Source: Dillenia suffruticosa
Lineage: Eukaryota > Streptophyta > Magnoliopsida > Dilleniales > Dilleniaceae
Length of the DNA: 64,000 nt
Assembly: GCA_033439265.1 (NCBI GenBank)
Contig: JAVTVX010000019.1
Span: 21,664,039-21,728,038, forward strand
Direction: 5' to 3'
Position 1 is the first letter of the stretch; every line of letters begins with the position of its first letter. The notes beneath the pieces were generated by a model. It saw only the letters and a list, made by a program, of their open reading frames with translations, searched no databases and was not told where the DNA came from. A program made the position numbers and the translations under genes. Positions 37,006 through 50,294 of this stretch are shown here, in pieces.

Positions 37006-37891
37006 CATTACTAAAAAATAAACTTTCAGCGATGGAAAATTATTGAAAGATTTTTTTTCATCGGTAATAACAACAGATTACCAAAATTTTACCACGGATT
37101 AGTGATGGCTTTTTTATAATTTTTTATTTTTTTAATTTTAAGTTTTTTTAATTTTTTTGTAAAATTATCAGCGACAAATTACCAACTGAAATTTTAACGA
37201 TGGATTACCAAAGGAAATATTCCCGATGGAATAGCGACGGATTTTTAAATTTTTTTAAATTTAATTTTTTAAATTTTTTGTAAATCTATTACCGACAGAT
37301 TACCGACGGATTAGTGATGGAAAAATTAGTGACGGATTTTTTTTTTAATTTTTAATTTTTTTAATTTTTCAATTTTATTTAATATAATTATTTTTATTTT
37401 ATTTTGTAGAAGGATAATAATATTTTATTTTTAAAATTTTTATTTTAAGCTAAAATAAAATTATTTTATTATTTTATAATAAATTATAATTTTATTTTAT
37501 TTTATTATTATTAAAAAATATGAGATAAAAATAATAAGTAAAAAAAAAAGTAAAATGATTAGATATGAAGCATGGTTTAGTGGTTGTGTTGCTCATGAAA
37601 TTTCTCTTGTTCCCGGTTCGAAGGTGGCCAAGGCGTTTTTCCACAAATTAAAGGAAGTGGGTAGGCGGGCTGGCGGGTCAGCGGGGGCTACCTCGAGCAC
37701 ATTTCTTTTTTTGAGAAGTCTAAATTTTTTTTTAGTGATAAATTTTTTTTCCGTCACTGATATTTAGTGGAATCACTATTAGAGACGGATTTAGTGACAA
37801 AAAAAAATTTATCGTTAATATCCTTCAGCAACGAAAAATAAATTTTCTGTGACGAATTTTTTTATCGCTGAAATTCTATTTTTCAACTGTG
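37006..37891. mobile_element. Non-autonomous CACTA-like DNA transposon
   Basis: The left end CATTACTAAAAAATAAACTT TCAGCGAT matches the reverse complement of the right end (CACAGTTGAAAAATAGAATT TCAGCGAT), a degenerate terminal inverted repeat of about 30 bases beginning CA(C/T). Both ends are flanked by AAA, the 3-base target duplication expected for CACTA elements. Inside are many subterminal words such as GACGGATTA, CCGACGGATT and AGTGACGGA in both orientations, as in plant CACTA/En-Spm elements. No transposase is encoded, so it would depend on a partner. A tRNA-like segment lies inside (about 37565-37690). Confidence 0.65.
37565..37700 (+). mobile_element. Possible SINE or tRNA-like head nested in the CACTA-like element
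   Basis: GGTTTAGTGGTTGTG resembles a pol III A box and CCCGGTTCGAAGGTGG, about 30 bases on, resembles a B box. The segment is more GC-rich than its surroundings. It does not fold into an intact tRNA by eye. Confidence 0.4.
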
Positions 37892-39069
37892 AAAGGATAG
37901 TTGTAAGTCACATGGTTTAAGAAATTCTGACCGCAATTTGATTATGAAATATAGTATTTCTCATTATTTTGTGGAGATATTTTGTACAATAGCAAAATAT
38001 TGGATTTTAGGCCAATTAATGCCTTTCGTCCTTATAGTCTAAAATAGCCATTTTTGCTTAAGTGACATTGAATAGAAAACAAGACGGGACAGAAATTGAC
38101 TGCCCATGAAAAGGTCGACTTCCATTCAAACATGTAGTTTTCTAAGGATAATCATTTTCATCTATACAAAGCTTCTTTGGCTCCATCAAACCAATATTGC
38201 ATGAGGGGTCTACCAAATTATCATCATAAATATCATGTTTGTATTTTAGAATACTAAAATACGAAAATTTGAAAATCAACTAATCTTGTCTTTGTATGGG
38301 AAGATAATATTAATAGGAGCAATAAAAGTATTAATAAGCAAAAATATTATAATGCTATTTATTATTGAAAAAAATTATTATGATAATATTAAAAAGAAAG
38401 TTATCGTATATGTATAATTTTCATAATATCAAAGGAGATTACCAAAGATTCTCTGATTTAGTCGAAGAGATGACATCTCGAACCCAAAACGATATTTTAC
38501 TTTATAACAAAGAAGAAAATTAGTAAGAGATTATTTCTTTGATTTGAATTTATACAAAAACATATATCATTACAGATTATAGAAACAAAATATATGTTAT
38601 ATTAATAAAATAATATAGAATAATTAAGTGTTCTTATTTAATGTTAGTACAAGTGTCTCTATCATTCACTTGAATGTTGCAAGTGTGGGGTTGAAAGTGT
38701 GTTACAAAAATAGTGAAATATTCATAGCATACACCAAAAGTCCTTTGGTATATGGCTAAGGCAAAAAAATCCACTTGTTTTTCAACAATCATAAATACTT
38801 GGGTGTCTATTATTTTCAACAATTTTAGTAAGTTTTTCAATAATGTTTGGATTTGATTGGTTGGGTCCCACCAAACAGGTTCACCTTCCCTGGTACCACT
38901 CAGAAAGACTGAAGAACTGTTAAAATTGAGATCATATCCAGATCCTGTGGTTTAGAAAAGCCCAACCAAACAACTAGATGGAGATGGTCAACATCTTTGG
39001 CTCTTAATTATCCAACTTCACAAGTATTAATCAATATGTTCTTAAATTGTAGGTCCCACCTTGCTTGGA

Positions 39070-39109
<40 letters not shown>

Positions 39110-40136
39110 CCCCCCCCACCCCTCACAGCCATAGGTGGAGAGAGATTTGGTACACTCCCATTAATTTCGAACAGCAGGGATAGGCTTCCATGCAGGAGAC
39201 AGCTTGACGGCTGGACCTATTCCATTCCAAAATCCTCTCCCACGAAACAAACATTCACCGCTCACCACTGAATTCCATGTGATTCCTCCTCTCATTTCTC
39301 TTTGCATTTCCCAAATCCCTCTCGGGGAATTATCACCACCACCCATTTTCTATGAAAAGATATCCTTCATCCCCGGAAAATGTAGAGCACAGAGAAGACC
39401 ATCCCATGACTAAATATCCAATAATTCCGACTTTACTCTCTATTTTCTTCAAACCCCATTTCTAGTTATGAATTTTTTAATCAAATAATTATTAAATATA
39501 AAATGCTTGGTTCAAATTTTTTAACAATTTCATTTCTTTAAAGTCTTTTACACTATAAATATATAAATATACTATTTTTTATCAGAATTAATCGTTAAAT
39601 CGTTATTTAATACATAATATTATAGTAATCTTTTTCTAAAACAAAAGGGACATAGTTATATTCGAAATATAAGTTCTATAACATTATAGAAGGCTTGTCC
39701 CACGGGAGGCAACAAAGATTATTAGGGCAACATTTTAAATATTCAAAAATTCATTATTTTACAAAAACTCAATTCCAAGATATTCCCAATCCATCAAGCC
39801 TTGGACCCAAAAAAAAAAAGGTAAAAGGAAAAAAGAATATTCCAAAACAATTGGAAAGTCAATTTCCTAAAGGAAAGAAATATAGCTGGTACGGAATTTT
39901 ATAATCATATAACTGTGTTATATGTAAGAACACACATGATCTGAATCTTGGACTTCCACACTAAATTTTTCTAAGACAACATGAGAGAATTAAAAAAAAA
40001 AAAAAAGAAAAGTCTAACAAACCAATTATAAAGTGAGAGATCATAAAGCTCTCAACTTTCTCTGATCACTCCCCTCCTTTTCCCCTCCTCATATTATTCA
40101 AGAAAATTAAATTAGGATCATAATTTCTTTTTTCCT
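37892..40136. other. Spacer downstream of SPL8
   Basis: No gene seen. It includes the SPL8 3'UTR at its right end and a (CT)n run at 39073-39105 followed by poly(C). Open frames at 39065-39413 overlap this low-complexity DNA and are not supported. Confidence 0.55.
39073..39105. repeat. (CT)n microsatellite followed by poly(C)
   Basis: CT run of 33 bases, then a C9 run. Confidence 0.9.
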
Positions 40137-41742
40137 TTACCCACTTGAGAAAAATATTGAGCTTGAAGATGTTGATGACGATGTTGCTTGAAATTGCCTG
40201 AAACAATCCAATGTCATCCGTGGTGGAGACACCGCAACCGTCACCGTCGACGAGTGAGGCCCTGAGGAATCCGTCGGAGACCCTATAAAAATCATATTCA
40301 TTGTAATAAAATTATATAACATCCTCATATCTTTATAATTTAATTAATGGCTAGACAGAGAAATAATAATACTAATCGTATCCTTAAAGGGAAAACAAAG
40401 AGAAAAATCTATTTTTGTGGAGGGTTATCATAAGTAAAATAAAAATAAAATTTATTTAATTCCTAGCTTACTTGTAGTGATGTTTTCCGGAAGAAAATTT
40501 TTGGCCTTTTCAGTTTGGGACTTGCTTTGTTCTTGTTGCACTGGTTGCTGGGTTTTCCTTCTTCTCCGGTTGTGATCGGCCAATCTCTTTCTGCAGCTAC
40601 GTTTTCCATTGTCGAACTCCGACAGCAAATGGAATCTGAATAATTTTATAGAAAATACAAAAATATATATAATATATAAAAATAAAAATTATTAGTGAGT
40701 TTTCTTGAAGAAGAAAGTGTTACATTTGAAACTGTTAAACTCCAGGCAGAAGCGTACACCATAAGAGGCAAAACAAACAGTGTACGTAAACGGAAAACAC
40801 AATGAGTGCAAAAATTCATGGACAGAAATGCCCTCGGGATTGCCCCACGTACGGATATACCAAATCATTGGCTTAACCGAATACCACCAAGGCCATTTGC
40901 GTCATTTCAACTACTTTTTTTCTTTTTTCTTTTTTTATCAATCCGAACAAACTAACGTTGTAACTCTGTGAAGCTTGTTCGTTCGATTTCGATAAATAAT
41001 TTATCTCAAAAGATTGTGTTGTAGTGGGTAGTGGCAGCGGAAGAAAATATGACTGCATGGGAAGGGCAATAAAGTCAAAAAGATTTTCGGTGAACCTGCT
41101 GCATTGTTGGCAGAACCGCTGAGTCAAGCCGGCGGCGATGACGGTGGCGGCTTTGGAGTGAAACTCACACACCTTATGACGCCGGTGGTAGTGTTTTGCA
41201 TGACTCAGATCAGCATTACAACCCTCGGCTTGACACCTGGGGGAGTTGGTCGAACCCGGTTCCAGCGGCCTTGACCTCCTATAAAGCCGGTTCACGAAAT
41301 CATCCTCGGACGAGAAATAAGTCCTGCCGCCCAAATTGAGCCCGATTCGGGTTGTGAACTCGGGAATCGGTCCGGGTGTTTCTTCACTCTTGGGAACTAC
41401 CATGAACCCGGTTTGATGGTGGTGAACTGGTCCTACCATGGATTCGAGGGGGATCATCTGGGTCTGGTTCTGGTATGTGTATGGGCTGGCCCGTGGGTCG
41501 TAGAGCGAGTGAAAGCTTGTTACATTCTGTTGTTGGTGGTGTTGGTTGCTGAAGAGGTGATGGGAGAAAGTTGTCGCGGCGGTGGTGGATTGTGGTTGAG
41601 GCGGAGGAGGTGGAGGACAGAGAAGAGACTCATTGAAAGTTTGGGTGTAATGATTGAAAATCTGACGAGAGGGGTCTGAATTCGGGTCAGATTCTTCGCC
41701 GGAGAGTACTAAACTTGGGTTCCCCCATTCATAGTCCAACAT
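40137..41742 (-). CDS. SPL8: SBP-box transcription factor SPL8
   Basis: Three exons on the minus strand: 41742-41096, 40635-40472 and 40282-40137, giving 318 residues (Arabidopsis SPL8 has 333). The N-terminus [17 protein letters not shown], the motif [19 protein letters not shown] (about 132-150), LYRRSRP, and the C-terminus LDCFRQFQ...[10 protein letters not shown] all match Arabidopsis SPL8 as I remember it. The SBP domain is at residues 168-243, with zinc sites C170, C175, C192, H195 and C211, C214, H218, C230, and the conserved intron inside QQCSR|FH. SPL8 is the SPL without miR156 control; I see no such site in the exons. It promotes anther and gynoecium development and gibberellin-linked growth in Arabidopsis. 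The upstream TTG-initiated extension of the frame is not used because MLDYEW is the conserved start. Confidence 0.96.
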
Positions 41743-42824
41743 TTTTAGAACTAGAGAGAGAGAGATGAGGGGGGTTTTACACAAGGCAAGTAATGGGGTT
41801 TTTTCTTACCAAAGAAGAAGCAATGGAGTTTTCGATTACGCTTTTAGAAACAGGGTTTCGAGGTTGTAAGATTTTCGGTGTGTCGTCTATTTGTTGAGCA
41901 TACGAACTCTACACACAGAAGTAAAACTAAGAACGGAAATGAGCACTAAATTTGCATATTTCTATTTACCTTTTACACTCAAACTATAATGCAATGAATT
42001 TGTTTTCTCTCTCTTTCTCTCTCTCCATCTGAGATGGAAGGGGTGTGTGAGGAGGGGGATAGAAGGAGACTGAAAATAGAGGCGGCTTGGACTGGCGAAT
42101 GAAGTGGCCTTTTTTACTGGTGTGGGTGGGAAAGTGACGAAAATACCCAACTACTGGGAACTCTATTTACTAGGAAAGCCACCACCTGAAGGAGGTAAGT
42201 TTCCTTTGCCTTCACAAACTCTCACAACAGCAACACAAGACACAGACCCTTCCCTTTGAGTTGGTACAAGTATTTGTCTTTACAAGGCACCTTCCTTCTC
42301 CCTCTATCTCCTTGGAGGAAATTACTTACTACAGCCTGTGGTGTATTCTTGTGGGCCCTCTTTCTTTGTCACTCCTATCTCCCATTTTTTTAATTCATTT
42401 AATTAATGGCAAAAATGTTCTTGCTGGAAAACTATTATTTTTATTGTGAAAAAGCAGACATGATTTTCAAAACAAAACTTTATATTTCCAATTCTAGTGT
42501 AGCGTGTATTTTTCTCTAATAACACATATTTTAATATTAGGTAAGAAGTATATTAGATGAATCAAATTTTAGGTGATAATTTATTTCGGTATATTTTGAT
42601 CGATTATTAATTTAATATATGTCTGAATCAGTTAAAATATTTTTAATAATTTGATAAAAATAAGATAATATATATTTATATATACGTTGTTACATAAGAT
42701 TTCTTCTATAATTCAATTAATCCTTCTAATATTATTGATTTTATGTCAATTAGTGTCGCGTCTTAAAGAAAAATGGGTCATTTAACTATGAAAAATGAGA
42801 AATCTTTGGTATGCAATATGAGTA

Positions 42825-43015
42825 TTTCCGAGTTCATTTAGCAAAGATTTCTAATGCATCTAACGTCTCTGGGATCAAATCTCATTTCTACCATAAGTTA
42901 AAGGGTTTATGTGTGAAGGTGGAGGGGAACCATCTCCTCTTGTATAATTTTATCACTTTTAGAGGTGAAGAAAACTTTAATAAAATTCTCTCGGTCTCTT
43001 TTTGTATTTAATTTC
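42825..43015 (+). mobile_element. SINE-like segment
   Basis: GAGTTCATTTAGCAAAGATT resembles a tRNA-type A box region and TGGGATCAAATCTCATT, about 35 bases on, resembles a B box. A T-rich body follows. Flanking duplications were not identified. Confidence 0.4.
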
Positions 43016-43346
43016 TTTTGAATTTCCTTTAAATGTTCATAAAATCCAGGTCACAAGAACCACAATTCTTTTTTTTTCTTTTTTAATTATTGTTTATATC
43101 ACTAATTTATTACCCCGAGTTATACTTCCATTGATGTGTCAGTTATGATTAATTATTTTAAATTTGGTATTAAGATTTAATTTCATGTATTTTCCTTTTA
43201 TTTACGTATTAAAAATTTTATCAACTCAATCAGTATTTCCATCTTTTCTTATGGGTAATTGAGAGCCTTCGACATCTAATTTGATGGGTTACTTTCATTT
43301 AAATTTTACTTATAATGACATTTACATGAGTGAATTATTATTATCA

Positions 43347-43381
<35 letters not shown>

Positions 43382-45114
43382 AAAGGCTATCTTTTCACGA
43401 TTCTATCAGAAAGGTTGCAGGGTTTTTTTCCTTGTTAGTCATGTCAGATTATTACCCACGTGATCTCGCGAGGAACAAGAGAAAAGATGAATCCTATATA
43501 CTATGAATATTTGAGCATGAATATCCACACTACTTATCATAACCTTAATCTACTACTACTCCTACTAATAATAATAAAATAATAATAATAATAATAATAA
43601 AAGAAGCCAACAAGAACAACAGCAAGGGGCATATCTTTAGGTCACCTCAAAAGGGAGATCTTATCCTTGGTTCCTCTAATGTTATATAAATCATCACTCT
43701 CTAAAGAAGTTGACTGGTGATCACAATCTATTCCTTCGAATTCTAAAATTCAGAATTTTAATTTTTATATAACAAAAAAAATATATAGATTATCGCACCC
43801 CTTCTTATTAATAATCTCCTCCTCCTCCATTCTCTCTCTCTCTCTCATCTCTCTGGCTCAATCCATGAAATATGAATAAATATAATTGAGAAAAAGGGTT
43901 TTCTTCTTATAAAATTCTTTTATATAAAATTTACATATTTCTTTTTAATTAAGCGGATCAAAGAAAATAAGACTTGAACATCTCATTTATAATATAAATA
44001 GAAATTAGTGATGAAAGTTCGAATCCTCTTAAACCCTTGTCCTCTCATAAAAGAAGTTACCCTCCTCATCAAACCCAGAAAAAAAAAGTATCATTTGGAT
44101 GATAAATTGAAATCCTCATTTGCATTTTTATTACTCAAATTCTTCGCCCTCATGTGTATCTCAAGCACAAATAAAAAAAGAAATTTAAAAATTATTTGAA
44201 TTTTTTTAGTTTTCCTCTTTGAAGGTGAACATTTAAATCAAGTGGCTCAATCGGGCCAATCGAATAGTAACAATAATTCCTTAACCAAACAAAACCATGT
44301 GGATATTAAGGATGCTGACCATCTTTGGACATCATGCTTTGATCCCCCCATCATAACATTTACGACCAATGCCCCCTCATTTTATTATTACTACTATTCT
44401 CATTATTATTCGTTTGCTAATTATTTGTACTTAGAAATTTTCAAGCTTATTGTTGTGTAATTACTATTGGTATTAATAGTTTCATAAATTGCTGACAACA
44501 CGACGCATGGTTGTTGTCTGCAAAAGTCTTTAAGTTTTTCAGTGAGTTGGGAGTATTAAACATCGGTTGATCGATCGTTTAAGGCAAGAATTCTATAACT
44601 CTGAAAATTTTAATTTTAAATATGTTCTAAAAATATTTGTAAAAATGTATCCAAAATTTTGAAGTTAAGAACAATATATTAATTATTTGACACCCTGGTT
44701 TTTTTGTTACATATACTCAAACTCAAGACCTTTAAAAAAAAAAAAAAAACGATATCAGTTGAATTATAATTCATTGGTATCTGAAATATTTTTAAGCGGA
44801 TAAAGCAAATAACAATAATGTCGAGCTTCTAGATTTGAATCAAAGTAATGAAAATTGTTTGCAGAAGTATGTATATAACGTTCGAGGTGATTCTCGGTAT
44901 CTTGCTGGGGTCTTTGATGATTTTGTTAAAAAAAAGGAGTAATTGTACTTCAAATCGTATATTTTACTATGGGTAGAGACTCCTAGTAATAACAACAGAG
45001 CTCGTAACAACTCTAAGTGTTCATTGATACTTTTTCGCCTAAGCAGTACTGATGAGTTTCCTACCTTCTTGTTTTCAAGAAAAAAGATAAAAATAAAGAG
45101 TTGAGAGTAGAACT

Positions 45115-45465
45115 GTTATGTGAGTCGAGTTTGAGTCGCCTGCGAGCAGCTCGGTCAATAACTCGACTCGACTCCATTTTGATCGAATTTGAGTCAAATT
45201 CGAACAGTTTTATTATATATTCGAATCAAATTTTAGTAATATAATTTTAAACTCGAAAACTTATCAAGTAATTCGATAACATATAGTAATCTATATTATA
45301 TATATATACATATAAAAATCGAGTTTTCAAGTCGAGTTCGAATCCTAATTATTACTGCTGATCGAGTTTAAGTTCGAGTTCGAATTTGAATCGAGTTAAA
45401 AAATTCGAATTCTAATTCAAACATAGGGATACTCAGAATCGATTTGAGTCGAATACACCTCTAAT
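45115..45465. mobile_element. Element rich in GAGTCGAG/TTCGAATC words
   Basis: Words of the GAGTCGAGTTCGAA type and their complements recur through about 350 bases, centred on a short (TA)n core. The right end reads ACTCAAAT/CGAATACACCTCTA, and its complement TAGAGGTGTATTCGA resembles ends of plant hAT-type non-autonomous elements. The left end TAGAACTGTTATGTGAGTCGA matches it only in part. No target-site duplication was seen. Confidence 0.45.
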
Positions 45466-46663
45466 TTGAAGTATTTAAAGTTGAAAAGTTATGTTTAGAA
45501 ACTCAATGGAGAAGGGTTCATAATCAATAAACATTTATCTAAATAAAAGTTTTTAATTTCTCTATTGCCGGAGTTTTATATAAATGACAAAAAATTAATT
45601 ATTTATTTTAATTAATAAATGCTCCTCTTTTAATAAGATCAAATTAAAACAGAACCTGCATTGGTCGCAAAAAGGTCTACTGTATTCCCTCTATTACTAA
45701 AAACCGAAGTTGTTAGCTGGACAACCATATTAAATGAATCTGCCAAATTAGCATTGCCAGCGGCCGACAGAAGGACCAAGCTTTTGTATTGGCGAAAATA
45801 CCCCCCCCCCTGGCGTTGCCTCCCTCTCTTTTTTTTCAAGATTAGCTTTAGGCTTTTTAGCAATTTATTGATTCGACAAACATGAGGATACATTGGTAAT
45901 TTGATAGGTTGATTTTTTGTGGTTACAGTATTTTTCATTTATATTTTTATTAAAAATTATTATTTTCCAGATAATGATCAAAGTTATTAGTTTCTCGCAT
46001 CTTAGAATCTAAGTGCAAGATGCGGTGCACGTTTGGTAGGTTTTTTTCAACTTCTCCTCTCTTTACAAGGCGAGGAGAAATTTCTATCAAACAATATTTT
46101 TTAAAATCTCTTAAAAAAATTTTTTTTTTTTAAATAGCTTTTAAGAAAAAATTCTTGGGAGGAATTTTTTTCTCCTTTTTTAATATTTCAACTTTTCAAG
46201 AAATATATTTTTTTATTTTATTTATATTTTCACATATTTATTTTTATTTCACTGATATCCATATTTAAATGACGTAAAATTTTAAATATATCCATTAATT
46301 TTTAATATTTAACTTTATTTCAAAAGTAAAAAGTAAAAAGTAAAAATAGAATTAATTTTTAATTTTTAATTTTATTTCAAAAGTAAAAGAACAAAACAAA
46401 TTTTTAACTTTTTCTAAAAGAAATTAATTTTTATTTCTCCTTAAAAGAAGAAGATAAATTGAAAAAAAGTCTTACCAAATAGGCACGTAATTTCAAAATC
46501 TTTGGGTGTAAAAACTTCTATTAAATACTACGCTTAAGTTAATCTTAAAAATGAAAAAAAAAAAGAGAAGACTTTCCTGAAAGTATTAAAGAGAGAAAAT
46601 ATAAAAATAAAATTAGAAATTTATATCAGAAAATAAAATATAATATCAAAATCCAGTGGTCCA

Positions 46664-46838
46664 GTGGTCCAGTGGTTGGACACTAGACATTAATACCTCT
46701 ACACGAAGATTTTGGATTTGAGTATACCGAGAAGATAGATATCAAAAGAGGTTTATATTTTAAAAGTCTAATTTAGTATAAACTGAATTTAATCAGATTC
46801 AATATAATTATCGAATATCGATAATTTATTAAGAAAAA
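46664..46838 (+). mobile_element. SINE-like element
   Basis: It starts with three 9-base copies of CCAGTGGT(C), the last leading into a tRNA-like A box (CAGTGGTTGGACAC). A B-box-like TTTTGGATTTGAGTATA follows. The 3' part ends AATTATCGAATATCGATAAT then TTATTAAGAAAAATA. The same 3' tail recurs at 48098-48139. Confidence 0.5.
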
Positions 46839-48097
46839 TAACAGACAAGAGACTAGGAACAACTTGCTGTGCTTAATTTTTAGGAATAATTATAATTTTT
46901 GAATTATATAAATAAATATGTATTAATTTAAATAAAATTAGGGGGCACGAGTGGCTGCCCTTTCCTTTAACTGCTCTTTAGGCTAAATCAAGCCAGCTTT
47001 TGTATAATTACACCGGCCAGTATCTTGCATGCCGTGCATGGAAAAAATTGAGATTAATGCAATAAACAAATAGGTGAAAAGAAGAAATTTTGACAAAAAG
47101 AAATGAATTTAGAGAGAAAAATATTGAGTTACTTTGCTGTAGTTAATTATATTATTGTATAGTTTATTCTTTAAAATGAAAATTTTGACATTTTATTCAA
47201 AAATTGATACTTTAATAAGAAAAATATCGAGTTACTTCGTAACCGTTAATTATAATAACTAAAATATTTCAAACTTTAATGTTATTATTAGAAGCAAAGG
47301 ATGCTTTTTTGAATTATCATCTTAGTCATCTATTTTCTTTCCATAAGGTTATTATAGTTGTAGATATTCTAAAAGAGACCTCAGCATGGGAGACCAATGG
47401 CAATGGTACAGTTTGTTGTTACCAAAAAAAAAAAATGCCCTAATCTTGTGGAGGGACATCAAAAAATGCACAACTTGTACAAGCCATTTCTTGGGGCATG
47501 AATGTGGTTTGACCTAACATAGGCCAAAATGCCATAAAATCATGGGCATTAGTAAGATTTCTTCAGAGGTTTTCCTATTTAACATGTCAACCTTGAACTT
47601 CAGTGGAAATATGTCGTCATTTTTGCCCTAACCTCAAGCAAGGTGTTTGCATGGATTGTCTTTACACCCCCTCCCCCCAAAAAGCCTATCATTTGAACAC
47701 GTTGTGAACTTAGATGCTTTGATGATGAATTAAAACAGGATTTGACCCGTTGTTTCAATTTGAAGATCTGACAAAAAGAGCAGTATGACTTTCATGTATG
47801 AGGTTCTTAATTGAAATTTATTTCTATGTAGGAAAAAAATGAATTGCCATGTTTCTGAGGGAATTTGGAAGAGAAAGGATTCGAGGGAAAACATATTTCT
47901 GTATGATTTGGACGCATCAACAAAACCCTTATTTTTGTTCAACTTAACACATGACGTTTGTCTAGTTAGTTCAGTAATTATACATTATTATTTCTTAAAT
48001 AAAATCTTAATTTTAAATGTTATGTATGATAAAAATAGTTATCGAGAGAATTTATCTTTTAAAATTTTAATTTTTTTAAAAATAAATTTAATTAGAT

Positions 48098-48139
48098 AAT
48101 AATATAATTATCAAATATCGATAATTTATTATAAAAAGT
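48098..48139 (+). repeat. Tail copy of the SINE-like family
   Basis: AATTATCAAATATCGATAAT followed by TTATTATAAAAAGTA is nearly identical to the 3' end of the element at 46664-46838; the head is not recognisable here. Confidence 0.5.
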
Positions 48140-50238
48140 ATCGGGTACTAAAGTTTCATATTTCCTTTTGTAGACGATTTGACCACATATTTATGATTGG
48201 GAAATCAAAAACAAATGCAAAAGTCAAACTCTAAATTTTTTGTAATAAAAATTTTAGTAAAGTCAAACTCTGAAACAAGAGGTTCTGAATTTAATTCTCT
48301 CCCCTAAAATTTTCTATGCACTTTCTTTTTTATTTCCCTAATTATGTAATTAAAAAAAAAATACAAACAAAAATTTCAAGTAATTACAGGGACTCTCAAA
48401 GCCTTTACTAGGAGAGTCTCTTGCTTCTATCCCAATCCAATCCCATCCATTGATTCCCCTTTTCTTATTTTTGTTTTGTTTTCTTCTTCTGATAACCCTT
48501 TCTTCCCTTTCAATTTCCATCATTCGAAGGGAAAGAATGGTATTCTAAGATTTGCAAACGAAGTTCTTACGGAAACATCTAAATAATAAAATTTTTTTAT
48601 TTAAGTATCCTTATTAAGATCGAGATTTACTATTTATTTTTTGTGAATTGATGTATTTTTATAATTTTTATGAGTTTTATATAAAAAATTACAAATAAAA
48701 ATAAATGGATAAATTGGATTGCATGAAGGAAACCAAGTCCCATAAAAAGGTCAATAAAAACTACTTCGATGCAACTTCTTTTGGTTGCAAATTAATTACT
48801 TACCATCCTCTCTTTCTCACGGTATCATTATCAAAATTTATATTTATATTTTAATTAATTTAATTTAAATATTTATAAAATTTTATTTAAAAAATAACTC
48901 TTTTAATATAATTTTTTATTTTTTAAATTTAAATTTTAAGATATACCGATTGTACATCGGTTGAGAGAGAGCGAGCGCGAAGGAGGGCAGGGAAGGTAGA
49001 AGTGGGGTGGGGGAGTGTTCGTACCAAACAATGTACGATGTATTAGTTATTATTATTATTATTATTATTATCATTAAAAGTAGTTTGGTTTAGGGGCCTA
49101 CCCCAATTACTACTCCCCCAGACGGGTGACAGCACCGGACAACGTTATTTTCCTTAGTTTTAGTTTCGAGTAGTCGTTCAATTTCTTATGTTATTTTCCT
49201 ATTAACGGCTATTTTTAATAAATTTTTTATTTTATTAAATAAATAAAAAATAGCAGACAGATTTAAGGATTCAAACGTCGAGTACATTGTAAATAAAACC
49301 ATTTAACCTATCAGGAAATCCTACGATACCATTATTTTTTTTATGACAAATTACCGTAATAATAAATAAATTTCATCAATATTATATAAAGACCTCTCCG
49401 TAACTAAATAACTAAAAAACCTCAAGACTTATGATAATATTTATTATAAAATAAAAAATTACCGTAATTTGAAATTTTTTACAATTAATAAAACTTTATT
49501 TATCATAGATAAAAATCAGTAAGTTTATCATAGATTGATTTTATTTATCATTATAATATGGTATCCTGAAAAATGGGTGACGATTGCATAGAATTTTCCT
49601 TATAATATGAGTGCTTTAATCAAATTCTAAAAAAGAAAACCCTTCATTTCATAAATATCAATATTTTAAAAAGTGAAAATCAGAATAAATTATATCTGAT
49701 TAAATTTGTCTTTTCGATGATAATCATTTTTATGAATATTAATAGGAGAATGGTAGAATGGTAGAACGATACTTCTAAAATTCTTATTATTATAATATTT
49801 AATAGGGAAGATATTCAATTTTAAAAATTATTAGAATTACATGAAGAGTGTTTATCAACTAAATTAATATTACTATAAACTATTATTTACAAAAATAAAG
49901 TTATCATTGCAATTTATCAAAATATCATATGATTCAATTCTATTTTTCAAAAATTAAATTGTTCATTTAATTCATATTCAATGCCGGGTGGTAAAATTGG
50001 AAGAGAATTTTTTTTTTTTTTTTTGGTTTTTGTTGAGAAGATAAATGCAGAGATTTTATGAAATAAAAGATTCATTCATTGACGAGAGGCAGAGGGAGAG
50101 GCAGAGGTAGACGTAGGCAGAGGGCAAAGGACGCGTCTGCTAGGAGGCAGGGACCTCTGGTTGCAGTTGGTGAAAGGCTGACACAGACGTTGACTCTTTT
50201 GTACGGAAACTGTCCACATGTCACACCTCACAACTCAC

Positions 50239-50241
<3 letters not shown>

Positions 50242-50288
<47 letters not shown>
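50242..50288. repeat. (GA)n microsatellite
   Basis: GA run of about 47 bases following a purine-rich GGCAGAGG segment. Confidence 0.9.

Positions 50289-50294
<6 letters not shown>

Noticed and set aside
37555-37767. Plus-strand open frame of 70 residues
   Set aside because: It lies across the tRNA-like block inside the CACTA-like element and is not a transposase.
41743-41784. Upstream extension of SPL8 exon 1
   Set aside because: It starts at TTG; the family start MLDYEW is at 41742.
42811-43011. Plus-strand open frame of 66 residues
   Set aside because: It coincides with the SINE-like segment and has no protein resemblance.
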